The notes under the pieces: generated by a model
What the model saw: only the letters and a program-made list of their open reading frames with translations
Told to the model about the DNA's origin: nothing
Database searches by the model: none
Program-made: the position numbers and the translations under genes
Origin: Haliscomenobacter sp033763495
GTDB lineage: Bacteria; Bacteroidota; Bacteroidia; Chitinophagales; Saprospiraceae
Assembly (NCBI RefSeq): GCF_033763495.1
Contig: NZ_JANRKL010000233.1
Coordinates: 100,657-164,656, forward strand
Direction of reading: 5' to 3'
DNA: 64,000 bases
Shown here: piece after piece, positions 18,000 through 27,600 of the stretch
How the letters are laid out: every line of letters starts with the position of its first letter
How positions within the stretch are numbered: position 1 is the stretch's first letter

Positions 18000-20900
18000 G
18001 TGATTAAGACGCCAATTTTTTCTTCCTTTTATTGGTTGTGCTCAATTTTGTTACTGGGCATCAGCAGCTCTGTATTTTCTCAAAATGATCTCATTTTTAA
18101 TGAATTAAACTCAAAAAACGGGCTTGAGGATGCTAAAATAGCTTTCGTTTATAAAGACTCCAGAGGGTTTAGCTGGATTGGAGCACTAGGCAGTCTATAC
18201 CGTTTTGATGGATCAGAAGTGTTGCCATATGGCCAGGCCAAAGGAGTCGACGAACCCTATCTCCAAAGTTCAATGTTTGAGGATAAACGTGGAAACCTTT
18301 GGTTTTGTGCATACAACAAACTTTTCTGTTACGAGCGATTGCGGGATACTTGCCTATCTTTTGGAGGTTTTTTCGAAAAAAATGGTGTCGAAACTTTAGT
18401 TGACTATGGATTAATCCACCTAGATCAACGTGATCAACTTTGGGTAACTGCAGGTGGCGGTATTTTCTGTCTAAAAATTGGCCAAACTTTAGCCCAACAA
18501 AGACTCTCATTCCAATCCTATTCCATTGGCAAAGAAAAAATTCAAGGCAAAAGCTTTTATCCACTGCTTGACCAAAACGGGGAATTAATTGGCTTCTTTG
18601 AATATCTTTTCTTTGGCCCAGGGATGAAAGTATGGACAAAGCAGGCAAAGCATAGTTTTTCAAGCAAGGCTTTTTTCTCCAATGAAGAGGCCTATTCACC
18701 TCCACTTGAAATCAACGAAATATTGCCTGTATTTGAAAAAAAAGGTCAATACATTCTAACTTCGGAAAAAGTTATCGGCGTTTTTAATAGCTCAAACGGG
18801 GAATTCACCCCCCTCCTTACACCTCCCATGGGGCTTAGTTTTTTCTTTACAGTTTACACACAGCCACATATTTTGTTACTGAGTACCAACGAAGGGTTAC
18901 ATTATTTTAACATCCAAACGAAACACTTGTCGAAAGTCAAAGATTGGCCTACCAACCAGATTACAAATGACATTTCCAGAAATAATTTCAAGAGGATTTA
19001 TCTGGACCGGGATAATATCCTTTGGGCTAGTGCCTTTGACGAACGATTGTGCTTTACCGACCCCAATTTATTTAAAACTAGCTTTACTAAATTTGATTTT
19101 AATGCTGATTGTTGGTTGGAGGTAGCTCCGGATGTATGGTTATTTGGTACTTCCAAGGGTCTTCAATTGGTAAAAAAAGGTAAAGCGATAAAGTCTTTTT
19201 TAAATCTTCAAATCACTAGATTGTATAAAGATTTGGAAAAAAGAATCTGGGTTCTAACCGAAAAAGGGTTTTATATTTTTGATCCGAAAAATGAAACAAT
19301 AAGCCGATTTGGAAATGATCAAGGTTATGTGTTTAGTTTTTTCCAAAGCACAGATAGCACCTTTTGGGTTGGAAACAATACAGCTACAAAAAAAATGGAT
19401 TATGCAAATAAAAAAATAATTGATGTTAATGTTTATACGGGTCAACTTTTAGGAAGCACCAGTATTTGGGAAGACACTCAGTATCGTCGAATTTATCTTC
19501 ATGAAAATGTCAACAATCTCCACATTTTGCAATACCGGGAGGGAGATTGGAAAAAAGATACGGTTTTTGTCATTAAAGGTTATTTAGGGGGGCATCTAAT
19601 TCCAAAAGGTACTGACAAAATTTGGGTTGCCACGATGAATGGAATAAAATTGATTCATCGCACAAAAGCAACCATCGAAGACCTGCCTCTTCCGTCGACA
19701 TGGCCCAATACCAATTTTAAGGGTATGGTTCAAGACCAACAGGGCACGATATGGGTAAGCACAAATACCCATATCTTGTGTTTTGACGCTGATGGCCGTC
19801 CTGTAAGGATATATACACCAAAGGAAGGTTTCCTGGCCGGTCCATTTTCAAATGAAGGCATCCAGATTTTGGCGGATCAAAGCATTGGCATTATTGGCCA
19901 AAATGGACTCAACCGCTTCTTCCCAACTAAGAGGAAAACAAAAAAACAACTCCCCAAAATCCAGTTAACCAAATTAACAATTCAAGGTACCCTTTACCAA
20001 AAATTATTTCCTCATGACACTAGTATTTCTGAGAAAAGGCAAATCCGGTTGAAATACCGGCAAAACTCTATAACATTGCGCTTAGTAGGCATTGAATTGG
20101 GACAACCGGATCAGGTTAAGCTTCAATATTATTTAAAGGGCTGGGAGAAAAAAACGGAGGCCAGCAACCGCAATCAGTTTGCAGAGCCTCGTTACAACAA
20201 GCTTGCCCCTGGCACCTACACACTGATGGTTCGTGCAGCCAATGCCAATGGCGAATGGACCTCCTGGAAGCAGAAATTGCGCATTGAGATTGTGCCACCG
20301 ATTAGGATGCGTTGGTGGTTTATTTTACTTGAAATTATTGCCGGAATCGCACTAGTTGCTGGAATTGCCCAGTTATACTACCGCGCCCAACTCCGTGAGG
20401 CCCGCATTCGCAATGAAGAACAAGAACGAATCCTTCGCGATATCCACGACCTTACCAGTGGAAAAGTTGTATTCTTCCAGGATTTTCAATCTTTTGCCGA
20501 GCAGGAAATCCAAGGGACCGAAGCCAAAGCCAAAGCCCTGGGCATAGCCCAACAGGCCCTTCAATTGTTCAAACGAATTTCGGCAGCGGTTCGCAACAAT
20601 ACCGAATCGGATAGTACCCTGCTGGAATTTTTGCAGCAACTCATTGCTGAAAGCAAAAAGAATGCTGGAGAGGCACTCCATTTTTCCGCCAAAATCGATA
20701 CCAGTATACCTTACGCGTGGGTGGCCGGTGAGTACAAAAAACAATTGCGCCTGGTCGTTCAGGAAGCGATTGGGAATACGCTGAAACACGCGCAAGCAAC
20801 TAGTCTGTTATTGAACATAAAAGTAAAAGAAGGAAAATTAAAAATAGTCTTGCAGGATAACGGTATAGGTATCCCTGAGCCCTTGATTGCTCAGATAAAA

Positions 20901-21086
20901 CCTACGGAAAAAGTTCAGGATTCCGGCAATGGGTTAGGAAATATGCTGGCCAGAGTACAGCAGATTGGAGGTGAAATAAAATGGATCAATCATCAAGGCA
21001 CGATGGTTTTGATTTCAATTTTCCTAAATAAAATTCGTCCAAGGCGTAAAATATTTCTCAACTTTATGCGATTTTTGCTATTTTAA
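18000..21086 (+). CDS. Sensor histidine kinase with extracellular beta-propeller and Y_Y_Y domain
   Basis: 1028 residues starting at GTG 18000, directly followed by a signal peptide (MIKTPIFSSFYWLCS to SVFSQ). The long periplasmic part consists of two-component-regulator propeller repeats (DSRGFSWIGALGSLYRFDG; EDKRGNLWFCAYNKLF; DQQGTIWVSTNTHIL), then a Y_Y_Y domain ending GEWTSWKQKLRIEI. A membrane helix (WWFILLEIIAGIALVAGIA) leads to a coiled segment and a HisKA_3-like dimerisation helix with the likely phospho-acceptor in RILRDIHDL. The HATPase domain has N-box EAIGNTLKHA and G-boxes DNGIGIPE and GNGLGNML. No receiver or DNA-binding domain is fused; the response regulator is the next gene, 27 bp away. 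The ligand is unknown; homologous propellers sense glycans in Bacteroides. Confidence 0.92.
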   Translation: MIKTPIFSSFYWLCSILLLGISSSVFSQNDLIFNELNSKNGLEDAKIAFVYKDSRGFSWIGALGSLYRFDGSEVLPYGQAKGVDEPYLQSSMFEDKRGNLWFCAYNKLFCYERLRDTCLSFGGFFEKNGVETLVDYGLIHLDQRDQLWVTAGGGIFCLKIGQTLAQQRLSFQSYSIGKEKIQGKSFYPLLDQNGELIGFFEYLFFGPGMKVWTKQAKHSFSSKAFFSNEEAYSPPLEINEILPVFEKKGQYILTSEKVIGVFNSSNGEFTPLLTPPMGLSFFFTVYTQPHILLLSTNEGLHYFNIQTKHLSKVKDWPTNQITNDISRNNFKRIYLDRDNILWASAFDERLCFTDPNLFKTSFTKFDFNADCWLEVAPDVWLFGTSKGLQLVKKGKAIKSFLNLQITRLYKDLEKRIWVLTEKGFYIFDPKNETISRFGNDQGYVFSFFQSTDSTFWVGNNTATKKMDYANKKIIDVNVYTGQLLGSTSIWEDTQYRRIYLHENVNNLHILQYREGDWKKDTVFVIKGYLGGHLIPKGTDKIWVATMNGIKLIHRTKATIEDLPLPSTWPNTNFKGMVQDQQGTIWVSTNTHILCFDADGRPVRIYTPKEGFLAGPFSNEGIQILADQSIGIIGQNGLNRFFPTKRKTKKQLPKIQLTKLTIQGTLYQKLFPHDTSISEKRQIRLKYRQNSITLRLVGIELGQPDQVKLQYYLKGWEKKTEASNRNQFAEPRYNKLAPGTYTLMVRAANANGEWTSWKQKLRIEIVPPIRMRWWFILLEIIAGIALVAGIAQLYYRAQLREARIRNEEQERILRDIHDLTSGKVVFFQDFQSFAEQEIQGTEAKAKALGIAQQALQLFKRISAAVRNNTESDSTLLEFLQQLIAESKKNAGEALHFSAKIDTSIPYAWVAGEYKKQLRLVVQEAIGNTLKHAQATSLLLNIKVKEGKLKIVLQDNGIGIPEPLIAQIKPTEKVQDSGNGLGNMLARVQQIGGEIKWINHQGTMVLISIFLNKIRPRRKIFLNFMRFLLF

Positions 21087-21113
21087 AGTTTGGGAACTCG
21101 GAAAGTTGAATTC

Positions 21114-21800
21114 ATGGAAAAAATACACGTTGCCATCGTCGAAGATCTTGATGATTTTCGAGTGAGATACAGTCGTTTGATCAATACTACCCAATCTTTT
21201 GTTTGTTTGCCTGAACATCAATTCTCCAATTGTGAAGATTCCACCTTCACGCTGTTAAATGACCAAAGCATTAAAGTGGTCATTCAGGACATCGGTATGC
21301 CGAAAGGCCACATCAATGGCATTGCCAGCATGCAGCAAATCAAACACAAACGGCCAGAACTGCTTTTTATGATTGCAACTGTTTATATCGATGACCTCTA
21401 TTTGTTTGAAGCATTGTGCGCTGGTGCAGATAGTTACCTGCTGAAAACGGATCCTGATGCTGTCTTTATGCAACATTTAAACAATTTAGCCCTGGAAAAT
21501 GGGAGACCTTTTAGTGGTGCACTGATGCGGCGCATACTAGACGTTTTTCGCAGCCAGGAGTCCGATTCTGGTAAAGTCAAACTAAGTCCATTCCAATCCA
21601 AAATCCTGGAAACCATGCTGGAAGGAGAAGTTAACGACACTCCTTATTCTTACGATGAACTTGCAGAAATCATGAGGCGGGATGTCAAAGACATCACCCG
21701 GGAAATCCGGACAATTTACAAAACCTTACATGTCAACAACCGAAAAGAAATGATCCGGAAATATCAAACCTTGAAAGTTCGTTTTTTTGGTTTCAATTAA
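21114..21800 (+). CDS. Response regulator, receiver plus LuxR/NarL-like output
   Basis: Partner of the preceding kinase. The start at ATG 21114 (MEKIHVAIVEDLDDF) is preferred to an in-frame TTG at 21090. The receiver domain has acidic pocket ED-DD near residues 10-14, phospho-acceptor Asp 59 in VVIQDIGMP, and the conserved Lys in DSYLLKT. The output domain (about 155-225: LSPFQSKILETMLEG, YDELAEIMRRDVKDITREIRTIYKTLHVNNRKEMI) has the helix arrangement of NarL-type helix-turn-helix but with an insertion (EVNDTPYS) and low similarity to the usual signature, so its target may be unusual. It overlaps by 8 bp the convergent transposase-derived gene. Confidence 0.9.
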   Translation: MEKIHVAIVEDLDDFRVRYSRLINTTQSFVCLPEHQFSNCEDSTFTLLNDQSIKVVIQDIGMPKGHINGIASMQQIKHKRPELLFMIATVYIDDLYLFEALCAGADSYLLKTDPDAVFMQHLNNLALENGRPFSGALMRRILDVFRSQESDSGKVKLSPFQSKILETMLEGEVNDTPYSYDELAEIMRRDVKDITREIRTIYKTLHVNNRKEMIRKYQTLKVRFFGFN

Positions 21801-22779
21801 TTTGGATTTTCAGGCGCTGAATCGGGTTTTCTTGATTAAAGGGGTAAGCATCAAAATAAATTCTGGATTCTGGACTTCCTCCATGATTGTATTGAGCGAT
21901 CAACTGTTGCAAATCCTGGTTCAACATTTCTAAATCAATATAATCGGCTTTTTTTCTTTTTAGTGCTGGAATAATAAATTCTTTCAGGTACTGATGCCAT
22001 TTTTGGCTAAAACCATTGGTTTTTACTCCTCCCACCGTGGTACGCTGATAAACAACTCCATTAAGGTTGCGCAGAAATGAACTAAAAGGGTGAACTCCAA
22101 AGCTAAAAAACTCGGGATCATCACTTGTTTCTACTTGTCTGATGCTGATTCCCCCTTGTTCATAAAAGGGGAAAATATCTTTCTTCAAAAACTCGGCGCA
22201 AAGGTATTTATCTGGTGAGTAAGCCACCATAGCCTGAATGTACCCCGAAAATGCATCAAGTCCAAAATATAGATAAACCTTACCTAACCAGGGTAGTTGG
22301 CCTAAAAAACAAGAGAATATTGTAATTAAATCACCGGGTGCCTGGATTTTTCTATGCATTTCCAGCAAGACGGGATTGTATTTCTCCAAAAATTCATTTT
22401 GCTCTGCATTGAGGATGTATTTTTTGTTTTGGAGGATTATTTTCTCCAAAGCCTTATAACGCTCAGAGGCAGATCCCAAGTTATGGGCATTCAGAATTTT
22501 TTGGACGCTTACTGATGATACCCGGATTCCTTCCTCCAACAGTTTAAAGCTGACTCCACGGCAACCAAATGGAAAAACCAATGCCAGTTCTAATATTCGC
22601 TCAACTGCTTTCTCGCCCATTTTTAAGGGCTTATATGGTTTGGGTTTGGCTGGTTCAGGGTCTTTGAGTAGTTTGTAGTATTGACTCCTGCTTATGCCCA
22701 AGGCCTTACATGCTTCTCGTACATTTTCGCTCGCTTGGATGAGGTCCAGAAATTCCCTGCCTTTCTTAAACTTGGTCAT
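21793..22779 (-). CDS. Transposase-derived protein (IS481/IS3-like integrase fold) with eroded DDE triad
   Basis: 328 residues, uninterrupted. The N-terminal helix-turn-helix (VREACKALGISRSQYYKLL) is followed by a second linker/HTH region and an rve-type RNase H fold: APGDLITIFSCFLG, LYFGLDAFSGYIQAMV, QVETSDDPEFF, KTNGFSQKWHQYLKE and AQYNHGGSPES. Matched by eye to the IS481 pattern, the first catalytic Asp (HID) is replaced by Phe 155, the second is retained as Asp 220 or 221, and the catalytic Glu of NGKxERFH is replaced by Gln 259. No terminal inverted repeats or target duplications were noticed. An intact frame with lost catalysis suggests a domesticated DNA-binding protein rather than a mobile element; this is inference. 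It is tail-to-tail with the response regulator. Confidence 0.75.
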   Translation of the reverse strand: MTKFKKGREFLDLIQASENVREACKALGISRSQYYKLLKDPEPAKPKPYKPLKMGEKAVERILELALVFPFGCRGVSFKLLEEGIRVSSVSVQKILNAHNLGSASERYKALEKIILQNKKYILNAEQNEFLEKYNPVLLEMHRKIQAPGDLITIFSCFLGQLPWLGKVYLYFGLDAFSGYIQAMVAYSPDKYLCAEFLKKDIFPFYEQGGISIRQVETSDDPEFFSFGVHPFSSFLRNLNGVVYQRTTVGGVKTNGFSQKWHQYLKEFIIPALKRKKADYIDLEMLNQDLQQLIAQYNHGGSPESRIYFDAYPFNQENPIQRLKIQIN

Positions 22780-22936
22780 AAAAAATTAGTGTCTACAAAT
22801 TTAGTTAATTCTATTTACAATTTCAAAAAGCGCCAATTAAAAAAAAGCCTTCATATTTGCATCATGGATTCGTGACGGGCATATTTTCCTTTAGCTTTCC
22901 TACAAACGCCTATTCCCAAAACCAACGCTTATCTAC

Positions 22937-23020
22937 ATGAATCACTATCACGGAAAAGCAATTGAACACTGTAGTGCTACTCGCACTTTTTTTCGTGAAG
23001 TTCCCTCTTTTTTTTTTTAA
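22937..23020 (+). CDS. Phe-rich leader peptide of a putative transcription attenuator
   Basis: A 27-codon frame starting MNHYHGKAIEH and ending TFFREVPSFFF then TAA, so five of the last eleven codons are TTT (Phe). The stop lies four bases before a strong intrinsic terminator. A ribosome stalled on the last Phe codons would cover the 5' arm of that terminator, the classical logic of pheA/pheST-type attenuation. There is no aromatic biosynthesis or tRNA synthetase gene downstream: the next 240 bases are non-coding and the next gene is on the opposite strand. The upstream region has a near-match to the -7 box, CATATTTG, at 22852-22859, but no clear -33 box. Too small to identify by homology; the call rests on codon content and position. 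Confidence 0.6.
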   Translation: MNHYHGKAIEHCSATRTFFREVPSFFF

Positions 23021-23024
23021 ACTC

Positions 23025-23079
23025 CTCCTCCCTCATCTTTTAGCACGCTAATTATAAGTTTTGAGGGAGGGGTTTTTTT
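23025..23079 (+). terminator. Intrinsic terminator directly after the Phe leader
   Basis: CTCCTCCCTCA (23025-23035) pairs over 11 bp, with one G-U, with TGAGGGAGGGG (23062-23072), followed by seven T. The 26-nt loop contains a small TTAGC/GCTAA hairpin. Very stable and closely spaced to the leader stop codon. Confidence 0.85.
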
Positions 23080-23259
23080 ATTATTTGTTTATTTTATTAC
23101 AAAAATCCATATAATCCCTTGGAATTCAATTTATAGAACACTGAAATACTTGAGGCCCTGAGTGAACTATTCTTTTTTCCAGATTAACTTTTTACACTAA
23201 GCACTTTTTCCTAAACCACTCAGGAAATGTTGAAAGTCCCCCTCAAATTGGGTATAATT

Positions 23260-23292
23260 GGCGTCAGATCTGCATCGTTTTGATCTGACGCC
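23260..23292. terminator. Perfect 11-bp hairpin downstream of small membrane protein
   Basis: GGCGTCAGATC and GATCTGACGCC enclose an 11-nt loop. It sits 31 bp past the stop of the leftward gene at 23323-23538. There is no strong T run on either side, so it may be a stabilising or factor-dependent 3' end rather than an intrinsic terminator. Confidence 0.5.
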
Positions 23293-23322
23293 TAAATGCT
23301 CTCTCTTGGTGAAGTCCAATTT

Positions 23323-23538
23323 TTATTCTCCTCTAAAATCACTCTTGGCGATATAAACCAGCAAAAAGCCAATCACCACCATTGACAAGCGCGCAATAAA
23401 ACCAAAAAAGTGCCCTGGTGCGTCTAACCAGGTCAAAAAGGAAAAACGTAGGCCAACAAAACTAAGCGCCAGGGCGCCTATGCCTAAAGTTACGAGTATA
23501 AAGCCAACCAAGCTGAGCCATTCGGCGTTCTTTTTCAT
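23323..23538 (-). CDS. Small two-helix membrane protein
   Basis: 71 residues with two hydrophobic helices (SLVGFILVTLGIGALALSFVG and ARLSMVVIGFLLVYIA) joined by a loop rich in Phe, Trp, Gly and His (LTWLDAPGHFFGF), and short charged ends. Inner-membrane location is expected. No named family is recognised, but composition and a good ATG start with a hairpin downstream support a real gene. It lies between the orphan Phe attenuator and the divergent HMG-CoA lyase. Confidence 0.6.
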   Translation of the reverse strand: MKKNAEWLSLVGFILVTLGIGALALSFVGLRFSFLTWLDAPGHFFGFIARLSMVVIGFLLVYIAKSDFRGE

Positions 23539-23610
23539 AATGCAAAGTATTTTCTTCCGTTATACCACCCTAACACTTCTGTTGGATTGTGGTTGCGCAA
23601 AATTAAGGGC

Positions 23611-23643
23611 TTTGCTGGTATTTCACAGAAATCACTACTTTTA
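23611..23643 (+). promoter_or_regulatory. Candidate promoter of HMG-CoA lyase gene
   Basis: TTTG at 23611-23614 and TACTTTTA at 23636-23643 (7 of 8 to TAnnTTTG), separated by 21 bp. Start of transcription near 23650, about 32 nt before the ATG at 23682. Confidence 0.4.
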
Positions 23644-23681
23644 CACAATACAGGTGGTGAATTTAGGTCTAACATTGTTCC

Positions 23682-24554
23682 ATGAGTCATTCAAACCAGT
23701 CTATAAAAATTATTGAATGCCCCCGCGATGCGATGCAGGGTTTAAAAGATTTTATCCCAACAGAGCAGAAGGTTAATTACATCAATCTCCTGCTAAAAGC
23801 TGGGTTTGACACCCTGGATTTTGGAAGTTTTGTCTCACCAAAGGCAATTCCCCAAATGCGGGACACTGCCGAAGTACTCAGCAAATTGGAGCTAAGTGGC
23901 AACCCAACCAAACTGCTTGCCATTGTTGCCAATAGCCGGGGAGCAGAAGACGCGGCCGCCTTTGAAGAAATTGATTATTTAGGTTACCCCTTCTCCATTT
24001 CTGAGACCTTTCAGTTGCGCAATACCAACGCCACCATCCAAGAATCGCTGGAGCGGGTAAAACAAATTCAGGAAATTTGTACCAGTACGGGTAAAGAATT
24101 GGTGCTCTATGTCTCAATGGGCTTTGGGAATCCGTATGGAGATCCCTGGAATGCGGAAATTGTCAAAACATGGGTGGATCAGTTACAAACGCTTGACATC
24201 AGAATCTTCCAACTTTCTGATACCATTGGGGTAGCTACACCACAAAGTATTCATTACATTTTTTCAGCCCTGATTTCATCTTACCCGAATCTGGAGTTTG
24301 GTGCTCATTTTCATACGGTTCCACAACTTTGGCACGAAAAAATTGAAGCAGCTTATCAAAGTGGTTGCCGCCGCTTTGACGGAGCCATCAAAGGTTACGG
24401 GGGGTGCCCTATGGCCAAAGACGATCTCACTGGAAACATGCCAACTGAAAACATGATCGCCTATTTTCACGAAGTGAATGAACCTACTGGCATCAATTTG
24501 GAAATTTTGTTGCGTGCACTGGCCAAGGCCCAGGAAGTTTTTCCAGCGCATTAG
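23682..24554 (+). CDS. Hydroxymethylglutaryl-CoA lyase
   Basis: Cleaves HMG-CoA to acetyl-CoA and acetoacetate, the last step of leucine degradation. 290 residues forming a TIM barrel of the HMGL-like family. The metal-binding start is IIECPRDAMQGL (normally E-x-x-R-D). YVSMGFGNPYGDPW, LSDTIGVATPQ and GAHFHT follow, with the active-site loop GYGGCPMAKDDLTGNMPTE, whose cysteine is the HMG-CoA lyase signature. The C-terminal cap is shorter than in mitochondrial enzymes. Related lyase-fold enzymes exist, but the GGCPMAKD loop makes this call firm. Transcribed alone or with the following surface protein (about 77 bp gap to its chosen start). Confidence 0.92.
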   Translation: MSHSNQSIKIIECPRDAMQGLKDFIPTEQKVNYINLLLKAGFDTLDFGSFVSPKAIPQMRDTAEVLSKLELSGNPTKLLAIVANSRGAEDAAAFEEIDYLGYPFSISETFQLRNTNATIQESLERVKQIQEICTSTGKELVLYVSMGFGNPYGDPWNAEIVKTWVDQLQTLDIRIFQLSDTIGVATPQSIHYIFSALISSYPNLEFGAHFHTVPQLWHEKIEAAYQSGCRRFDGAIKGYGGCPMAKDDLTGNMPTENMIAYFHEVNEPTGINLEILLRALAKAQEVFPAH

Positions 24555-24631
24555 TACCCGTTTATAAACACTTTTTTATGCGTTTTTTACGTTATTGCCG
24601 CAAATTTTTTCTTCAACCAGTTCCACGAAGC

Positions 24632-27600
24632 ATGCTGATGAGACCTACTTTAGTCCGTTTATCCTTTTTGTTGTTTGGTTTTTCCGGCCTTTTTGCCCAA
24701 AACGAACCCATGCAAGTAATCCGTTGCCTGGCTATAGAACCCGATCAAAGTATTCGAAACATCTACGTTGATGAATCCAACCAAAAATGGGTCGGCAACG
24801 GAAGTGAGGTTTACCAGGTAAAAGCCCTTGATTTGGCTGATAAATTAAATATAAAACCCGGAGAGCAATCTCTGCTCGCCGTAGCTGGCGGAAATGCTGA
24901 TGTTCGGTGGAATATTGATCAATTGCAAAGTTTACTCAAAATCAAACTTAACTCTGACAATTATATTAGTACTGGCTTCTACGATGCTCAAAAAGACTTA
25001 CTGCTTTTGGGAACAAGTGGAAGTGGTTTTTTTGAGCTTAAAACCAAGCCTGGCCTGCAACTGGTCAATTCCTTCACTACCGCCAATTCAAAATTGCGTT
25101 CCAATCGCATCAACATTATTTATGCAGATAGTTACAACAAAATCTGGATTGGAACGGATCAAGGTCTGCTCCAGGGTAGCCCCGGAAAATGGGAAATGGT
25201 AAATAAATATTTTAATGTCAGCGGCCTCCAAACTTATCTACCTTTCACCTATGTACTTTCTGATGGCCAACTTTGGCGCTGGGATGGCAAAGGAGAATGG
25301 GAAGATTATGGATTTGACGAACGGATGATTGAAGGCAACATTGAAGCTTTTGCGCTAGATGTACAAGGTCGTTTTTGGGTCGCCTCCGAAATCCTGGCCC
25401 GTTACGACCCCGAAAGTGATAAATTCCAAACTTATGGTCCGGCTGATTATTATACCAGTCAGTTTCCTTCGGTCATTACCCTCGATAAAGAAGGTGCCAT
25501 CTGGGTAGGTACCGATGACAAAGGTGTTTATTTGGTGGAAAAAGCCAGTGCCATGACCCTGAACCTGATTACTGGCATCGTTGCAGGATGTGACCCAAAA
25601 GGCATGACTATCAAAGCCAAAATTACTGGCGGTAAGGCACCCTTTACCTACCAATGGAGCAATGGCCAAAATGCTGAAACAGCCAAAGATCTGGGTCCTG
25701 GAGAATATGCCGTGACCGTTACTGACGCAACTGGTATTCGTAAAAATAGCCGGGCAGTATTGCCTGATCCACGAATTACCTTGAAAGTGAGTCAACAAAG
25801 TGAAGAATCCGGCGCCAATGCCAAGGATGGAGTGGCCGCGGCTATTGCTACAGGGGGAAGCCCTTCATACACCTACTTATGGGACAATGGTGAAACCAGT
25901 AATATTGCTAAAAAACTGACCGAAGGTGAACACACTGTGATCGTTAAGGATAAATTAGGCTGCTCCGCGGAAGGAAAGATAAATATTACTCAAAAAACGG
26001 CCGCTTTAAGGATAACAATGGCCGAAAAGCAAAAACTCAATTGCAATGGGGATAAAAACTCGGCCATTGGGCTCACTGTTTCGGGAGGCAAAGCCCCATT
26101 TCAATACATCTGGAACAACCCAGCCATAAATGGCGAGGCACCTGTCGGACTTGGGGCAGGAGAATACCAGGTAACTGTAACGGACGCAAGCGGGCAAAAG
26201 GCCAGCAGTACCCTTAAAATAGATCAGCCCGCTGCTTTGAGCCTCAATTTACGTGTCCAAACTCCGGTTAGCACCAACAATGCTGATGGCAAGGCGCAAG
26301 CTCTAGTAAGTGGTGGTACTGCGCCCTATTCTTACTCCTGGGACAATGGTGAAAATACCACCCTGGCCAGCAAATTAGCACCTGGCTTACACAACGTGAC
26401 CATCACCGATAGCAAAGGTTGCCGCACTCAGGGCAGTATTGAAGTTTCTGAAAACGTGTTAGCGCTCAATGCGAATTTGCGGGAAACCAAAAAACTGGAT
26501 TGTGCCGGTGCCAAAGACGCAGCTTTACAGGTAGAGGTGAATGGTGGTAAAGCACCTTACACCTACGCCTGGAGCATTGCAGGTAATAGCGGCACTCAAG
26601 TCAGTGGCCTGGCTGCCGGCGATTACAGCGTGACCATTAGTGATGCCAGCGGAAAAAATGTGACCGCCACTGCAAAGGTTGAACAACCCGCCCCTTTACA
26701 GGTTCAAGTCAACGTAAGTGCCCCAGCCAGCACGAACAATGCGGATGGTAAAGCTACCGCACAGGTTAGTGGCGGCACCTCCAGTTACAGTTACCTTTGG
26801 GACAATGGCGAAACCCTGCCTAGTGCCACCAGATTGGCTCCAGGTAAACATTCCGTGACCATCACGGACGCCAAAGGTTGTAAAGCTGAAGGCAGTACCG
26901 AAATTGCTGAAAACATCCTTGCCCTGGAAGTAAAGCTGGTTGTACAAACCGCCATCAATTGTAATGGGGCCAAAGAGGGTGCGCTCCAGGCGAATGTCAA
27001 CGGAGGAAAAGGCCCTTATACCTACACCTGGAATAGCAAAGGTTTGATTGGTAACCAGGTCAAAGGATTGGTTGCTGGTGATTATTCCGTAAGCGTGAGC
27101 GATGCCAGTGGCAAAACAGCCAATGCTTCTTTCAAATTAGAACAACCCAATCCGATTCAGGTAAAAATAAATGTGCTATCTCCTGCCAGTACCAACAATG
27201 CTGACGGCAAAGCTACAGCACAAGCCAGTGGTGGTTCGGGAACATTTAGCTTTCAATGGGACAATGGTGAAACCTTACCCAGTGCCACTAAATTATCTCC
27301 CGGTGCCCATACCCTTAGTGTTACTGATGCCAAAGGTTGCACCTCAACTGCAATTGTTGACATAACGGAAAACATTTTGCCCCTGGTCATCGAACTTGAA
27401 GAGAAGTCCTCTATTTCTTGTTTTGGTGCCAAATCAGGTGCAATTCTCGCGAAGGTCCAAGGGGGTAAAGCACCTTATCGTTTTCAGTGGAGTGACCCCA
27501 AAACCAAGGATGAAGCAGCAATTGGTCTGCCTGCTGGAAATTACAGCCTAACCGTAACCGATGCCACTGGCGCTCAAAAAACAGCCCAGTTGAGCCTCAA

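Noticed and set aside
21793..22779. Complete insertion sequence
   Set aside because: No terminal inverted repeats or flanking target duplication could be found and the catalytic triad appears broken, so it is annotated as a transposase-derived gene only.
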